The notes: a model not told the origin generated them from the letters alone. A stretch of DNA of 53,037 bases from Siccirubricoccus deserti (GCF_014283215.1 NZ_JACOMF010000036.1:1-53037), one strand, 5' to 3'. Positions 33,256-43,803 are shown, counted from the first letter of the stretch. Numbers and translations: made by a program.

Positions 33256-35325
33256 ATGGCCGCGCCGCTTTCCCTCGGGATCGACATCGGGGGCACCTTC
33301 ACCGATCTGGTCGTGCTCGACCCGCGCGATGGCAGGGCGGTGATCTGGAAGGAGAGCACCACCCCGGACGACCCGGCCTGCGGCGCCATGGAAGGCACGC
33401 GGCAGGTGCTGGCCAAGGCCGGCGTGGCGCCCGGTGCGATCGGCCGCGTGGTGCATGCGACGACGCTCTTCACCAATGCGCTGATCGAGCGCAAGGGCGC
33501 GAAGACCGGGCTGCTGACCACGGCTGGCTTCCGCGACACGCTGGAGATCGGGCGGGAGCGGAAATACGAGCTCTACGATCTGTTCATCGAGATGCCGAAG
33601 CCGCTGGTCCCCCGCCCCTGGCGGCGCGAGGCGCGCGAACGGCTGGCGCCGGACGGCAGGGTGGAGGTACCGCTCGACCTCGATGCCGCGCTGCGCGAGG
33701 TGGAGGCGCTGGTGGCGGCCGGCGTCGAGAGCCTCGCCGTGGTATTCCTGCACGCCTATGCCAATCCGGCGCATGAGCGCGCGGTGGCCGAGGCGGTGGC
33801 GCGGCGCTTCCCGGGACTGTCGGTCTCGCTGTCTTCGGCTATCGCGCCGGAGATCCGCGAATATCCGCGCGCCAGCACCACCGTCGCCAACGCCTATGTG
33901 CGGCCGATGGCGGAGACCTACCTGGAACGGCTGGAGGGCGCGCTGCGCGCCGCCGGCATCCCCGGCCGGCTGTTCCTGATGCTGTCGAACGGCGGGCTGA
34001 CGCATGTCGAGGAAGCGAAGCGCGCCCCCGTCCAATTGCTGGAAAGCGGCCCCGCCGCCGGGGCGCTGGCCGGCGCCTGGTTCGGCCGCAATGCCGGGCT
34101 CGGCCGGGTGCTGGCCTTCGACATGGGCGGCACCACGGCCAAGCTGGCGCTGGTCGATGATGGCGAGCCGCTGGTCGCCTGGGGGTTCGAGGCGGCGCGG
34201 GAGAAGCGGTTCCTGCGCGGCTCCGGCCTGCCGATCCAGATCGCCACGGTGGAGCTGATCGAGATCGGCGCCGGCGGCGGCAGCATCGCCCGGCGCAGCG
34301 GGCTCGGCACCCTGAACGTCGGGCCGGAGAGCAGCGGCGCCCAACCGGGTCCGGCCTGCTACGGCCGCGGCGGCACCGAGCCGACGGTGACGGATGCCGA
34401 CCTCGCCCTCGGCTATCTGAATGCCGATTTCTTCCTGGGCGGCGCCATGCGGATCGACGCGGCGGCGGCGGGGGTGGCGCTGGATGGGCTGGCCGGGGCG
34501 TTGGGCGTGCCGGCGGAGCGCGCCGCCTTCGGCGTGCATGATGTGGTGAACGAGAACATGGCCGGCGCCGCCCGGGTGGCGATCGCCGAGCGCGGCCGCA
34601 TCCCGGCGGAGTATGCGCTGCTGGCCACCGGCGGCGCAGCGCCGGTGCATGCCTGGCATGTCGCCCGCAAGCTGGGCGTCACCCGCGTCGCCTGCCCGCC
34701 GGGTGCGGGGGCCGGCAGCACCATCGGCATGCTGATGGCGCCGGCCCGGGTCGATCGCGTCGCCAGCTTCAACGCGCCCCTCGCCGGCGCGGATTACGCC
34801 GCGGCGGAGGCGATCTTCCGGGGCCTGGAGGCGGAGGCGCTCTCGGTGCTGCGGGAAACCGGTGCCGAGGCAGAAGGCCGGGTGGTCCGGCGCTTCGCCG
34901 ACATGCGCTACATCGGTCAAGGTAGCGAGATCACCGTAGCCCTGCCCGATACCCTGGCCGAGGCGCCGGTGCGTGAGGCCTTCGAGGAGGCCTACCGGCA
35001 GCTCTTCGCCCGTACGCCGCCGGGCGCTGCGGCGCAGTTCGTGGCGCTCCGCCTCTCGCTGACCGCACCGATGCCCGGCGCCGGCGGCAGCCTCGCCCTG
35101 CCGAAGCATGCTGGCGGCGCGGCGCTGAAGGGCAGGCGCGCGGTCTTCTTCCCCGATGCCGGCGCGACCCTGCCGGCGGCGGTCTACGACCGCTATGCCC
35201 TGGCGCCCGGCGCCGAGGTCGCCGGCCCCGCGGTGTTCGAGGAAGACGAGAGCACCTTCATCATCGGCCCCGGCGCCACGGCCCGCGTCCTGGCCGATGG
35301 CACCATCCTGGCGGAGATCGCGTAA
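33256..35325 (+). CDS. hyuA: Hydantoinase/oxoprolinase subunit A (HyuA)
   Basis: The 689-residue ATP-dependent subunit of the hydantoinase/5-oxoprolinase/acetone-carboxylase superfamily starts with the ASKHA nucleotide fold (G-I-D-I-G-G-T-F-T-D-L-V, residues 8-19). The Hydantoinase_A domain follows with F-D-M-G-G-T-T-A-K near 290 and G-A-G-G-G-S-I-A near 337, and a C-terminal domain ends at 689. Members open cyclic amides such as 5-oxoproline or N-methylhydantoin using ATP; the substrate here is unknown. ATG at 33256 has AGGA 7 nt upstream. The stop overlaps the start of hyuB (TAATG), so the subunits are coupled. Confidence 0.92.
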   Translation: MAAPLSLGIDIGGTFTDLVVLDPRDGRAVIWKESTTPDDPACGAMEGTRQVLAKAGVAPGAIGRVVHATTLFTNALIERKGAKTGLLTTAGFRDTLEIGRERKYELYDLFIEMPKPLVPRPWRREARERLAPDGRVEVPLDLDAALREVEALVAAGVESLAVVFLHAYANPAHERAVAEAVARRFPGLSVSLSSAIAPEIREYPRASTTVANAYVRPMAETYLERLEGALRAAGIPGRLFLMLSNGGLTHVEEAKRAPVQLLESGPAAGALAGAWFGRNAGLGRVLAFDMGGTTAKLALVDDGEPLVAWGFEAAREKRFLRGSGLPIQIATVELIEIGAGGGSIARRSGLGTLNVGPESSGAQPGPACYGRGGTEPTVTDADLALGYLNADFFLGGAMRIDAAAAGVALDGLAGALGVPAERAAFGVHDVVNENMAGAARVAIAERGRIPAEYALLATGGAAPVHAWHVARKLGVTRVACPPGAGAGSTIGMLMAPARVDRVASFNAPLAGADYAAAEAIFRGLEAEALSVLRETGAEAEGRVVRRFADMRYIGQGSEITVALPDTLAEAPVREAFEEAYRQLFARTPPGAAAQFVALRLSLTAPMPGAGGSLALPKHAGGAALKGRRAVFFPDAGATLPAAVYDRYALAPGAEVAGPAVFEEDESTFIIGPGATARVLADGTILAEIA

Positions 35326-36947
35326 TGGCCCGGAGCTTCGATGCGGTCGAGCTGGAGCTGCTCTGGCGCCGGCTGATCTCGCTGGTGGATGAAGCGGCGG
35401 CGGCGCTGGTGCGGACCAGCTTCTCCACCCTGGTGCGGGAGAGCTATGATTTCTCCTGCATCGTCACCGATGCGCGCGGCCAGTCGCTGGTGCAGGCGAC
35501 CGAGAGCATCCCGAGCTTCATCGGCACCCTGCCGGAGACGGTGAAGCATTTCCTGAAGGCCTATCCGCCGGAGGCGCTGGAGCCCGGCGACGTGCTGATC
35601 ACCAACGACATCTGGCTCGGCACCGGGCATCTGCCCGACATCACCGTGGCGAAGCCGATCTTCCTCGATGGCCGCCTGGTGGCCTTCAGCGCCAGCACCG
35701 CGCATTCCCCCGACATCGGCGGCAAGATCCGCAGCCCTGAGCCGCGCGAGGTGTTCGAGGAAGGCTTGCAGATCCCGCCGCTCAAGCTGATGCGCCGCGG
35801 CACGGCGGATGAGACGCTGGTTGCCATGATCCGCAAGAACGTCCGCACCCCGGACCAGACGCTGGGCGACCTCTGGGCCCAGGTGGTGGCGCTGGATCTG
35901 ATGGAGGACCGGCTGCTCGGGCTGATGCGGAACTACGGCCTGCCTGACCTGACCGATCTCGCCGCCGAGATCCAGGGCCGTTGCGAGGCGGCGATGCGTG
36001 AGGCGATCCGCGCCTTGCCGGATGGCACCTACCGCAGCGAGTTGCAGACCGACGGGCTGCTCGACGTGCCGGTGACCATCCGCATGGCGCTGACCATCAC
36101 CGGCGACAGCATCAGCATGGATTTCACCGGCACCGATGCCCAGGTCGATCGCGCCATCAACTGCGCCTATTGCTACACCTACGCGATGTGCATGTATGGG
36201 GTAAAGGTCTGCACCAACCCCTCCCTGCCGAACAATGAGGGCGCCTGGCGGCCGATCACCGTCAGCGCGCCGCCGGGCTGCATCGTCAATCCGCAATTTC
36301 CCGCCTCGGGCGGCTCGCGCATGCTGATCGGGCATTACCTGCCGATGTTGGTCTTCGGCTGCCTTGGTCAGGTGGTGCCGGAGCGGGTGATGGCCGCCTG
36401 CGGCTCGCCCATGTGGGGCATGAACCAGTCCGGCGTGCGCGACGGCGAATCCTTCGCCAACATGTTCTTCTTCAATGGCGGCATGGGCGGCAATGTGCGG
36501 GGCGATGGGGTGACGACACTCTCCTGGCCCTCCAACGTCTCCTCCACCAGCATCGAGATCAGCGAGCACATCGCGCCGCTGCGCTTCCACCACAAGGCGT
36601 TGCGGCCGGACAGCGGCGGGCCGGGGCGGCATCGCGGCGGGCTGGGGCAGGAGATCCTGGTGGAGTCCCTCAGCGACACGCCGATCGCCGTCTCCTTCCT
36701 TGCCGAGCGCACCATCTTCCCGGCCTTCGGCATCGAGGGCGGCGCCGCCGGCGCACCGGGCGAACTCCGGATCAATGGCGAGAAGACAGACCCGAAGCGG
36801 CAATACGTGCTTGGCCGGGGCGACACCGTCATGCTGCGGACGCCGGGCGGCGGCGGCCATGGCGACCCGCGCGAGCGCGACCCGGCGGCGCTGGAGCAGG
36901 ACATCGCCCAGGGCTATGTGACGGACGCCGCGCCCTACCGCGACTGA
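35325..36947 (+). CDS. hyuB: Hydantoinase/oxoprolinase subunit B (HyuB)
   Basis: The 540-residue Hydantoinase_B-family protein is the partner of HyuA. Recognisable stretches include R-E-S-Y-D-F-S-C near residue 40, N-D-I-W-L-G-T-G-H-L-P-D near 95, D-F-T-G-T-D-A-Q near 270 and a glycine-rich end T-P-G-G-G-G-H-G-D-P. It starts with the TAATG overlap, which strongly supports one complex with HyuA. The last 13 bases overlap the end of the convergent DUF1028 gene. Which cyclic amide, or ketone in acetone-carboxylase relatives, is handled cannot be told. Confidence 0.92.
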   Translation: MARSFDAVELELLWRRLISLVDEAAAALVRTSFSTLVRESYDFSCIVTDARGQSLVQATESIPSFIGTLPETVKHFLKAYPPEALEPGDVLITNDIWLGTGHLPDITVAKPIFLDGRLVAFSASTAHSPDIGGKIRSPEPREVFEEGLQIPPLKLMRRGTADETLVAMIRKNVRTPDQTLGDLWAQVVALDLMEDRLLGLMRNYGLPDLTDLAAEIQGRCEAAMREAIRALPDGTYRSELQTDGLLDVPVTIRMALTITGDSISMDFTGTDAQVDRAINCAYCYTYAMCMYGVKVCTNPSLPNNEGAWRPITVSAPPGCIVNPQFPASGGSRMLIGHYLPMLVFGCLGQVVPERVMAACGSPMWGMNQSGVRDGESFANMFFFNGGMGGNVRGDGVTTLSWPSNVSSTSIEISEHIAPLRFHHKALRPDSGGPGRHRGGLGQEILVESLSDTPIAVSFLAERTIFPAFGIEGGAAGAPGELRINGEKTDPKRQYVLGRGDTVMLRTPGGGGHGDPRERDPAALEQDIAQGYVTDAAPYRD

Positions 36948-37630
36948 GCGCGCATCCAGGCGTCCTGCGGCGGCGTCGTCGCGGGGCTGCGCCAGCGCAG
37001 CTCGTAATAGGGCGCCATGCGCTGCCATTCGTCGGAGGCGCGGCGCAGGTCGGTGATGGCATCGGGCGAGAAATCGACCCGCAAATCGACCAGCGGATGC
37101 GCCTCGACGTGATGCACCTTCACCGCCGCTGAACGCTCCGGCAGCGGGCCATCGGCGCCGCGCTGGCCGCCGGCATCGCGGGCGCCTTCCAGCGCCCGCA
37201 GCAGGCGCTCGGCCAGCGGCTGTCCGGCGCTGCCTTCGAAGCCCGCGATCATCGCCTGCACCACGGCCTCCCCGGCCAACACATTGCCGCAGGCGACGCA
37301 GCCCCTGCCCGCCGCCTGCCCCGCCCAGCCGCGGCAATGCGGCCCGGTGTGGCCCACCGCGCGGCCGGCGGCATCGACCAGGCTGATCTGCCGCCAGGCG
37401 AAATCCGGGTCGCTGGCGCGCAGCCCTTCCATCACTTCGGGCGCCGGAAGCCCCTGCTCCAGGAGTTGGACGCCGAGCAGGCTGAGCGGCGGGCTGGCGA
37501 AGCCCTGGCTCATGATCGCGCCCCTGCCCGTCGCCGCCCGCGCCCGCGTGCCGCAGGCCAGGGAATAGGTGGCGACGGCGACGCCGACCGCGCCGGTCTC
37601 CGGGCAATGCGCGGCGATGCTAAAGGTCAT
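36935..37630 (-). CDS. DUF1028 domain-containing protein (Ntn-hydrolase-like)
   Basis: The 231-residue protein matches the DUF1028 family: it starts T-F-S-I-A-A-H-C-P-E-T-G-A-V-G-V-A-V-A-T and continues with G-A-I-M-S-Q-G and C-V-A-C-G-N-V-L-A-G. The fold resembles N-terminal nucleophile hydrolases, and members often accompany peptide or amide catabolism genes, but no reaction is established. ATG at 37630 begins the family motif. It converges on hyuB and overlaps its end by 13 bp, so transcripts would be antisense there. The association with a cyclic-amide hydrolase is suggestive. Confidence 0.87.
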   Translation of the reverse strand: MTFSIAAHCPETGAVGVAVATYSLACGTRARAATGRGAIMSQGFASPPLSLLGVQLLEQGLPAPEVMEGLRASDPDFAWRQISLVDAAGRAVGHTGPHCRGWAGQAAGRGCVACGNVLAGEAVVQAMIAGFEGSAGQPLAERLLRALEGARDAGGQRGADGPLPERSAAVKVHHVEAHPLVDLRVDFSPDAITDLRRASDEWQRMAPYYELRWRSPATTPPQDAWMRAQSR

Positions 37631-38257
37631 GGCGTGGCTCCCTGCTCCTGCCGCATCATCATCATCCCGACAATGCCGGAGACCAACCCAGGTCGGCCAC
37701 CCTGATCCGCCACGCCACCTGTTGATTGTGTGGAACGCTGCCGCCAAGGGCCACGCCTATGCGCGCGGGGCCGATCTCTGGCTGAGGGACGGCAAGGTGG
37801 CCGCCACGCCGCCGGCATGGACCACGGCCTTCTCGCTCATTGCCCGCTGCGCGGCCACCGGCCTGTTTGGCGCGGCCGTCACCACCTCCTCCATCGTGGC
37901 CCGCAGCCGCTGCGCCTTCGCCGCCGCCGGGCTGGGGCTGTGTTGCCTCAGCACCGCACTGACCCTCGGCTTGGGGAATGGAGGCTGTGGAGGCCCCCGG
38001 CGGCGGGCATGGCGAGGTCACCTCTGCCAGCCTGCTGGCGGTCTGGCGGGAGATGTTTCCCTATCTCGGCTTGCAGGTCGAAGGCCATGGTACACTGGCG
38101 ACGGTGCCAGCGCTGCGGGTCGAGCATGCGCCGCTGGCCGAGAAGAACCCCGTGCAACGCTCCGGCCCTGGATACCCCGGCGGTGACCTGACGCCGGGCC
38201 GGGCTGAACTCCCCTCCGCGCCGGCCGTTGCTGCCGGGGAAAGTGGGAGTTCGGCGC
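37631..38257. other. 627-bp stretch without a convincing gene
   Basis: Open frames exist on both strands, as expected from the GC content, but none has a good start or recognisable family. The best candidate begins at GTG 37728 on the plus strand and encodes a hydrophobic, cysteine-containing stretch (about 37800-37975: T-A-F-S-L-I-A-R-C-A). It then degenerates; a one-base shift would connect it to M-E-A-V-E-A-P at 37978. It might be a decayed small membrane-protein gene or plain non-coding DNA. Confidence 0.4.
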
Positions 38258-38671
38258 ATGAGCATCTTCGGCAGCATCTGGGAGAAGATCACCGGCCGGG
38301 CCAAGGCCGAGACCGGCAGCACGCAGGGCGGCCCGGCTACCGGCGGTGGCGCGGCCGCGCCGCAGGGCGACCGGCCGGCCCCATCGCCGGACGCGGCGCC
38401 GGCCCGGATGCAGGCGGTGGATGTCGCCGCCATCATGGACGGGCTGGCGCGGGAGAACCCGCAGAGGCTCGACTGGCGGCACTCGATCGTCGACCTGATG
38501 AAGCTGCTCGGGCTCGACAGCAGCCAGACCGCGCGGCGCGAATTGGCGCAGGAGTTGCACTACAGCGGCGATCCATCGGACAGCGCGGCGATGAACATGT
38601 GGCTGCACCGCCAAGTGATGCAGAAGCTGGCGGAGAATGGCGGCAAGGTACCGGAGGATCTGCGGCGCTAG
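38258..38671 (+). CDS. DUF3597 domain-containing small protein
   Basis: The 137-residue protein starts M-S-I-F-G-S-I-W-E-K-I, has a flexible Ala/Pro/Gly-rich stretch (about 20-55), and ends in a conserved helical domain with W-R-H-S-I-V-D-L-M-K-L-L-G-L-D-S and a C-terminal M-Q-K-L-A-E-N-G-G-K-V-P. This pattern is the DUF3597 family, known structurally as a small helical bundle with no assigned function. No signal peptide is present. ATG at 38258 is preceded by GGGAG. It appears to be a single-gene unit. Confidence 0.88.
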   Translation: MSIFGSIWEKITGRAKAETGSTQGGPATGGGAAAPQGDRPAPSPDAAPARMQAVDVAAIMDGLARENPQRLDWRHSIVDLMKLLGLDSSQTARRELAQELHYSGDPSDSAAMNMWLHRQVMQKLAENGGKVPEDLRR

Positions 38672-38764
38672 CGGCCCGGTCCTGGCACCCGATCCCGGGC
38701 GCCAGGGGTTCGGCCTTCCAGCCGGCTGGCGCCATGGTCCGGCCCCTGGAGGGAGGATCAAGCC

Positions 38765-39187
38765 ATGGCGCCACCTTCGCCCGCGGAGACTCTGCGGCGC
38801 TGGTTCGAGGAGGTCTGGAACCGGCGCGACCCAAGCCGGGTGGAACGTTATTTCGCCCCGGATACGCTGCTGCACTCGCTCGGCGACAGCGGCACGGATA
38901 TTGTCGGCCCGGAAGCCTTCAAGGCCTTCCTGCAGCGCTACCTCGACAGCTTTTCCGATATTGCCATCACCGTGCATGAGGTGGTCGAGGCCGGCTCGAT
39001 GGTGGCCGGGCGCTGGACCGCGAGCATGACCCACACCGGCGACGGCCTCGGCATTCCGCCGACCGGGCGCCGCGTGACCATCACCGGCATGTCGCTGGCC
39101 AGGATCGAGGACGGGACGATCCGCGAGGCCTGGGATGAGTGGGACCGGCTGGGGCTGGCGCGGGCGCTCGGGACCATCCCGGGTTGA
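38765..39187 (+). CDS. SnoaL-like / ester cyclase family protein
   Basis: The 140-residue NTF2-like protein of the SnoaL group has an N-terminal helix R-R-W-F-E-E-V-W-N-R-R-D followed by a beta-sheet with T-G-R-R-V-T-I-T-G-M-S and ending W-D-E-W-D-R-L-G. These small cone-shaped folds act as polyketide cyclases, isomerases or binding proteins; most bacterial paralogues have no known substrate. GGGAGGA at 38751-38757 gives a strong Shine-Dalgarno 7 nt before the ATG. It is an isolated gene between DUF3597 and a small minus-strand gene. Confidence 0.8.
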   Translation: MAPPSPAETLRRWFEEVWNRRDPSRVERYFAPDTLLHSLGDSGTDIVGPEAFKAFLQRYLDSFSDIAITVHEVVEAGSMVAGRWTASMTHTGDGLGIPPTGRRVTITGMSLARIEDGTIREAWDEWDRLGLARALGTIPG

Positions 39188-39317
39188 GCCGGTGCGGCCC
39201 GTATTGATGTCAATGACCCAGTGCTTGGCCGGTCCGAGCGTGCTTCTTCGCGCCGCTCAGTGGCGCGGAGCCAAGGCCTGCGGATGCGGGCCGCCCGGCG
39301 TTTGAGACGCTTTGGAA

Positions 39318-39527
39318 CTATCGGTTCGCCGCCTTGTGGGTGCCGACGTTCTCATGCCACTCCACCGGCAGGCCGTCCCAGCTGGTGATCTGCTTGCCCG
39401 GCCATTTGCGCCGGACATAGACGTGGAAGCCATCCGCGGTAGCCTCCACATGGCCGGTCTTGCTGTCGGTCAGACGCAGGTGTTGGGCCAGCGCCTCGGC
39501 CTGTTCCTGCATGTAGCTGTCGCTCAT
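39318..39527 (-). CDS. Conserved small hypothetical protein, 69 residues
   Basis: The short ORF has GGAGGA 9 nt before the ATG at 39527 and a plausible soluble sequence: an N-terminal helix (M-Q-E-Q-A-E-A-L-A-Q-H-L-R) and then beta-type segments with H-V-E-A-T-A-D-G-F-H-V-Y-V and W-D-G-L-P-V-E-W-H. I do not recognise the family. It is divergent from the formaldehyde dehydrogenase gene 175 bp away, so both promoters may lie in that gap. Confidence 0.65.
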   Translation of the reverse strand: MSDSYMQEQAEALAQHLRLTDSKTGHVEATADGFHVYVRRKWPGKQITSWDGLPVEWHENVGTHKAANR

Positions 39528-39702
39528 CGCGCTGATCCTCCGGCGGGCTGGCGCCGAAACGCCCGGCGCGGAGGGCCGTTCGCCCCGGTTTCCCCTGGCG
39601 ACTGGCGGCCCGTCGCCCGCCGATCATCCTGGACCGCGGCGCGGCTTGGCGCCAGATTGGCGCCTTGTCATGTGACCTCGGCGGGCAAGGGGATTGGCTG
39701 CA

Positions 39703-40814
<1,112 letters not shown>

Positions 40815-40815
<1 letters not shown>

Positions 40816-41780
40816 TGCATCGTCGAGCACTCCTTGCCGGGCTGGTCGCCGCTCCGGCGTTGGTGCAGGCGCAGCCGGCCTGGCCTGACAGACCGCTGCG
40901 CCTCGTGATCCCCTGGCCGCCGGGGGGCACCAACGACATCGTCGGCCGGCTGGTGACGGAAGCCATGGCGGCGAAGCTCGGCCAGCCGATCGTCATCGAG
41001 AATCGCGGCGGCGCCGGCGGCATGCTGGGATCGGATGTCGTCGCCAAATCCTCGCCGGACGGCTACACCCTGCTGCTCGGCGGCAGCGGCAGCCTGACCA
41101 TCACCAGCCTGGTGCAGGCCCGCGTGCCCTATGACGTGGCGACGGCCTTCGCGCCGATCGGCATGATATGCCAGGGTCCCAACGTCATCGTCGTGCATCC
41201 TTCCCTGCCGGTGCGTAGCCTGAAGGAGCTGCAGGCGGTGGCGAAGGCGGCGAAGCCGCCGCTCTCCTACGCCTCCCCCGGCGTCGGCAGCACCGGCCAT
41301 GCGGCGGGGGCGATGATCGCCCAGGTGCTGGGGGTGGAGATGGACCACATCCCCTATCGCGGCACCGGCCCGGCGCTGAACGACGTGCTGGCCGGGCGGA
41401 TACCGGTCTTCACCAATGCGCTGGCGCCGATGCAGCCGCATGTCCAGGCCGGCTCGCTGCGGGCCCTCGCCATCGCCGGCGCCCGCCGCAGCGCCGTCAT
41501 GCCCGATCTGCCGACCACGGCCGAGGAAGGCTTCCCGCAGATCGAGGCCAGCACCTGGTTCGCCCTGCTGGCCGTCGCCGGCACCCCGCCGGACCGCATC
41601 GCCCGCCTGCATGCGGTGCTTAACGAGGTGCTGGCCGAGCCGGAGATTCGCCGGAAGCTGCTGGAGGGCGGCGCCGAGGTGGAGCCGAGCGAGAGCCCGG
41701 AAGCCTTCGGCCGCTACTTTGCCGCCGACCGCGCCCGCTGGGCGCCGGTGGTGCGGGCGGCGGGGATGCGGGCCGATTGA
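40815..41780 (+). CDS. Bug-family periplasmic receptor coupled to the formaldehyde dehydrogenase gene
   Basis: The 321-residue receptor has a signal (H-R-R-A-L-L-A-G-L, cleavage near V-Q-A-Q). The Bug fold is marked by P-L-R-L-V-I-P-W-P-P-G-G-T-N-D, then V-I-E-N-R-G-G-A-G-G, and H-I-P-Y-R-G-T-G-P-A. The ATG uses the last base of the preceding stop codon, so it is translated from the same message as the dehydrogenase. Bug proteins usually bind carboxylates; the ligand here might be a precursor whose breakdown releases formaldehyde, but that is inference. No transporter partner is adjacent. Confidence 0.92.
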
Positions 41781-41790
41781 ACGGACCGGT

Positions 41791-41809
41791 CGGGGGCGCC
41801 TTGCCCCCG
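41791..41809. terminator. GC hairpin between two convergent Bug genes
   Basis: CGGGGGC (41791-41797) and GCCCCCG (41803-41809) pair across GCCTT. It lies in the 57-bp gap between two stop codons and could end both transcripts. It resembles the other G/C-run hairpins but lacks their ACGCTCG loop. Confidence 0.5.
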
Positions 41810-41837
41810 ATCCACCCCGTGCCTGCCGGGCCGGGGA

Positions 41838-42815
41838 TCAGCCTTCGATGGTGATCCTGGCCTCGCGCACCACCTTGCCCCAGCGCGCGCGCTCGGCCCT
41901 CAGGTGTTCGGCGAACCGCGCCGGGCCGTAGCCTTGCTGGCTGAAGCCGTTGCTCCGCAGCGTCTCGGCGAAGTCGCTGGTGGCCAGCACCTCGGCCACC
42001 GCGGCGTGCAGGCTCTCGGCCACCGTACCCGGCGTGCCGGGCGCCGCCAGCAGCCCGATCCAGGCATCCGCCACCACCGGCAGGCCGAGCTCGGTCAGGG
42101 TGGGAACTTCCGGCACCAGCGGGAAACGCTCGGCGGAGGCAACGCCGAGCATCACCGAACGGCTGCGCTGCGGATTGCCGACGGCGACCGGCACCACCGT
42201 GCAATCCACCTGATCGGCGGTGACGGCGAGGATCGCCGGCCCGGCGCCGCCATAGGGCACATGCGTCATGTCGATGCCGCTGGCCTGCTTCAGCATCTCA
42301 CCCGCCGCATGCGAGACGGTGGCGACGCCGTAGGAGCCATAGGCCAGCCCCGGCCTTGCGGTACGGGCGCGTTCAAGGAATTGCTGAACATTGGTGACGC
42401 CGAGCCCGGGCCGCGCGATCAGCGCCATCACCGTCGTGGCCACGCCGGTCACCGGCACGAATTCCGCGGCATTGTACGGCAGCCGGGGGTTGGCGGCCGG
42501 CATGATCGTATGGGTGTCGCAGGTGGCGAAGATCAGCGCATGGCCATCGGCCGGCGCGCCGAGCAGGTTCTGGGTGGCAACCACGCCGACGCCGCCCGGC
42601 CGGTTCTCCACCACCAGCGGCTGGCCGAGCCGGTTGCCGAGCCCCTGGGCGACCAGCCGCGCCAGCATGTCGGTGGCGCCCCCCGGCGGGAAGGGCACGA
42701 TGATGCGCACCGGGCGGTTCGGCCGCCATGCCGGCTGGGCGATGGCGAAGCGCGGCAGGGCCGCGGCGGCCAGGGCAAGCGGCGCCAGGCCACGGCGGGT
42801 GATGCTAGGCGACAT
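41838..42815 (-). CDS. Bug-family periplasmic receptor
   Basis: The 325-residue receptor has a twin-arginine-containing signal (I-T-R-R-G-L-A-P-L-A, cleavage near A-I-A-Q). Bug hallmarks are P-V-R-I-I-V-P-F-P-P-G-G-A-T-D, then V-V-E-N-R-P-G-G-V-G, and H-V-P-Y-G-G-A-G-P-A. GAGGAA lies about 7 nt before the ATG at 42815. It follows the cyclase-family gene by 120 bp on the same strand and may serve that pathway. It converges with the Bug gene at 40815, so two receptors face each other. The ligand is unknown. Confidence 0.92.
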   Translation of the reverse strand: MSPSITRRGLAPLALAAAALPRFAIAQPAWRPNRPVRIIVPFPPGGATDMLARLVAQGLGNRLGQPLVVENRPGGVGVVATQNLLGAPADGHALIFATCDTHTIMPAANPRLPYNAAEFVPVTGVATTVMALIARPGLGVTNVQQFLERARTARPGLAYGSYGVATVSHAAGEMLKQASGIDMTHVPYGGAGPAILAVTADQVDCTVVPVAVGNPQRSRSVMLGVASAERFPLVPEVPTLTELGLPVVADAWIGLLAAPGTPGTVAESLHAAVAEVLATSDFAETLRSNGFSQQGYGPARFAEHLRAERARWGKVVREARITIEG

Positions 42816-42935
42816 GCGACGTTCCTCAGAGTGGTTGCCGCCAGGATGGCGGGGCCCGGCGTGCTGCACCGGGCCGGCGGACCGGAGGGCTTTATCGCAT
42901 CCGCGCCGCTGCGGCCATCCGGCCGCCGGCTCCCG

Positions 42936-43724
42936 TCACTCGTCGATGATCGCCACCGCCCTTGTCCAGCCAGCCGAGCCGCGATGCACCTTCACCGGGA
43001 AGCACACCACCTGGAAGCCATCCGGCGGCAATACTTCCAGATTGTGCAGCTTCTCGATGTGCGAATAGCCGATCTCCCGGCCGGCGCGATGGCCTTCCCA
43101 GATCAGCGACGGGTCGCCGCCTTCCCGGATGCGGCGCCGCGTGTGGCTGAACGGCGCGTCCCAGGACCAGCCATCGGTGCCGACCAGGCGGATGCCGCGC
43201 TCCAGCAGCCATAACGTCGCCGCCTTGCCCATGCCGCAGCCGCTGTCGATGTAGTCATCCTCGCCGTAGCGGCTGCCGGCGCGGGTGTTGACCACGACGA
43301 TCTCAAGCGGCCGCAGCGTATGGCCGATCCGCTTCAGCTCCGCCTCGACATCATCCGGCTGCACCACATAGCCGTCCTCGAAGTGACGGAAATCGAGCTT
43401 CACCGCGGGATTGTGGCACCATTCCAGCGGCACCTCGTCGATCCGCCAGGAAGGCTCCCCGCCCGGCTTCAGCCGCTCGTTCATGCGGGAGAAGTAGTGG
43501 TAGGGCGCGTCCAGATGGGTGCCGTTGTGGGTGCTGATCTCCACCCGCTCCACCGCGGCGTACTCGCCTTCCGGCAGGGCGGAGACCGGCACGCCCATGT
43601 ATTCCGCCATGCGGGGCGCCGACTGGTGGTGGTCGACGTACTGGATCTTCGGCTCCATGCCGGGCGGGTCGCTCTTGATCCCGGCCTTCAGCGGGACGGA
43701 AATGTCGATGAAGCGGCGGGCCAT
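42936..43724 (-). CDS. Cyclase-family metal-dependent hydrolase (kynurenine formamidase-like)
   Basis: The 262-residue protein belongs to the cyclase family (Pfam PF04199), which includes bacterial kynurenine formamidase and isatin hydrolase. The metal-binding motif H-N-G-T-H-L-D-A-P-Y-H (about residues 65-75) matches H-x-G-T-H-x-D-x-P-x-H. Further family features are D-I-S-V-P-L at the N-terminus and G-T-D-G-W-S-W-D near 185. It should hydrolyse an amide, lactam or lactone, but no tryptophan-degradation genes are nearby, so kynurenine itself is doubtful. It lies between the SDR gene and a Bug receptor on the same strand, a likely catabolic trio. Confidence 0.88.
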   Translation of the reverse strand: MARRFIDISVPLKAGIKSDPPGMEPKIQYVDHHQSAPRMAEYMGVPVSALPEGEYAAVERVEISTHNGTHLDAPYHYFSRMNERLKPGGEPSWRIDEVPLEWCHNPAVKLDFRHFEDGYVVQPDDVEAELKRIGHTLRPLEIVVVNTRAGSRYGEDDYIDSGCGMGKAATLWLLERGIRLVGTDGWSWDAPFSHTRRRIREGGDPSLIWEGHRAGREIGYSHIEKLHNLEVLPPDGFQVVCFPVKVHRGSAGWTRAVAIIDE

Positions 43725-43803
43725 GGGCGTCTCCTCAAGCTGAGGCTGGTTCGGGGCGGCGCAATCATGGCCTCGCCCCCTCCCCCGTTGTTCGCCGCGG
43801 AGG

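Noticed and set aside
33109-35109. 666-codon minus-strand open frame
   Set aside because: It is a shadow of hyuA; the plus-strand protein has complete family motifs.
35193-37607. 804-codon minus-strand open frame
   Set aside because: It lies antisense to hyuA/hyuB and across the DUF1028 gene in another frame; no family features.
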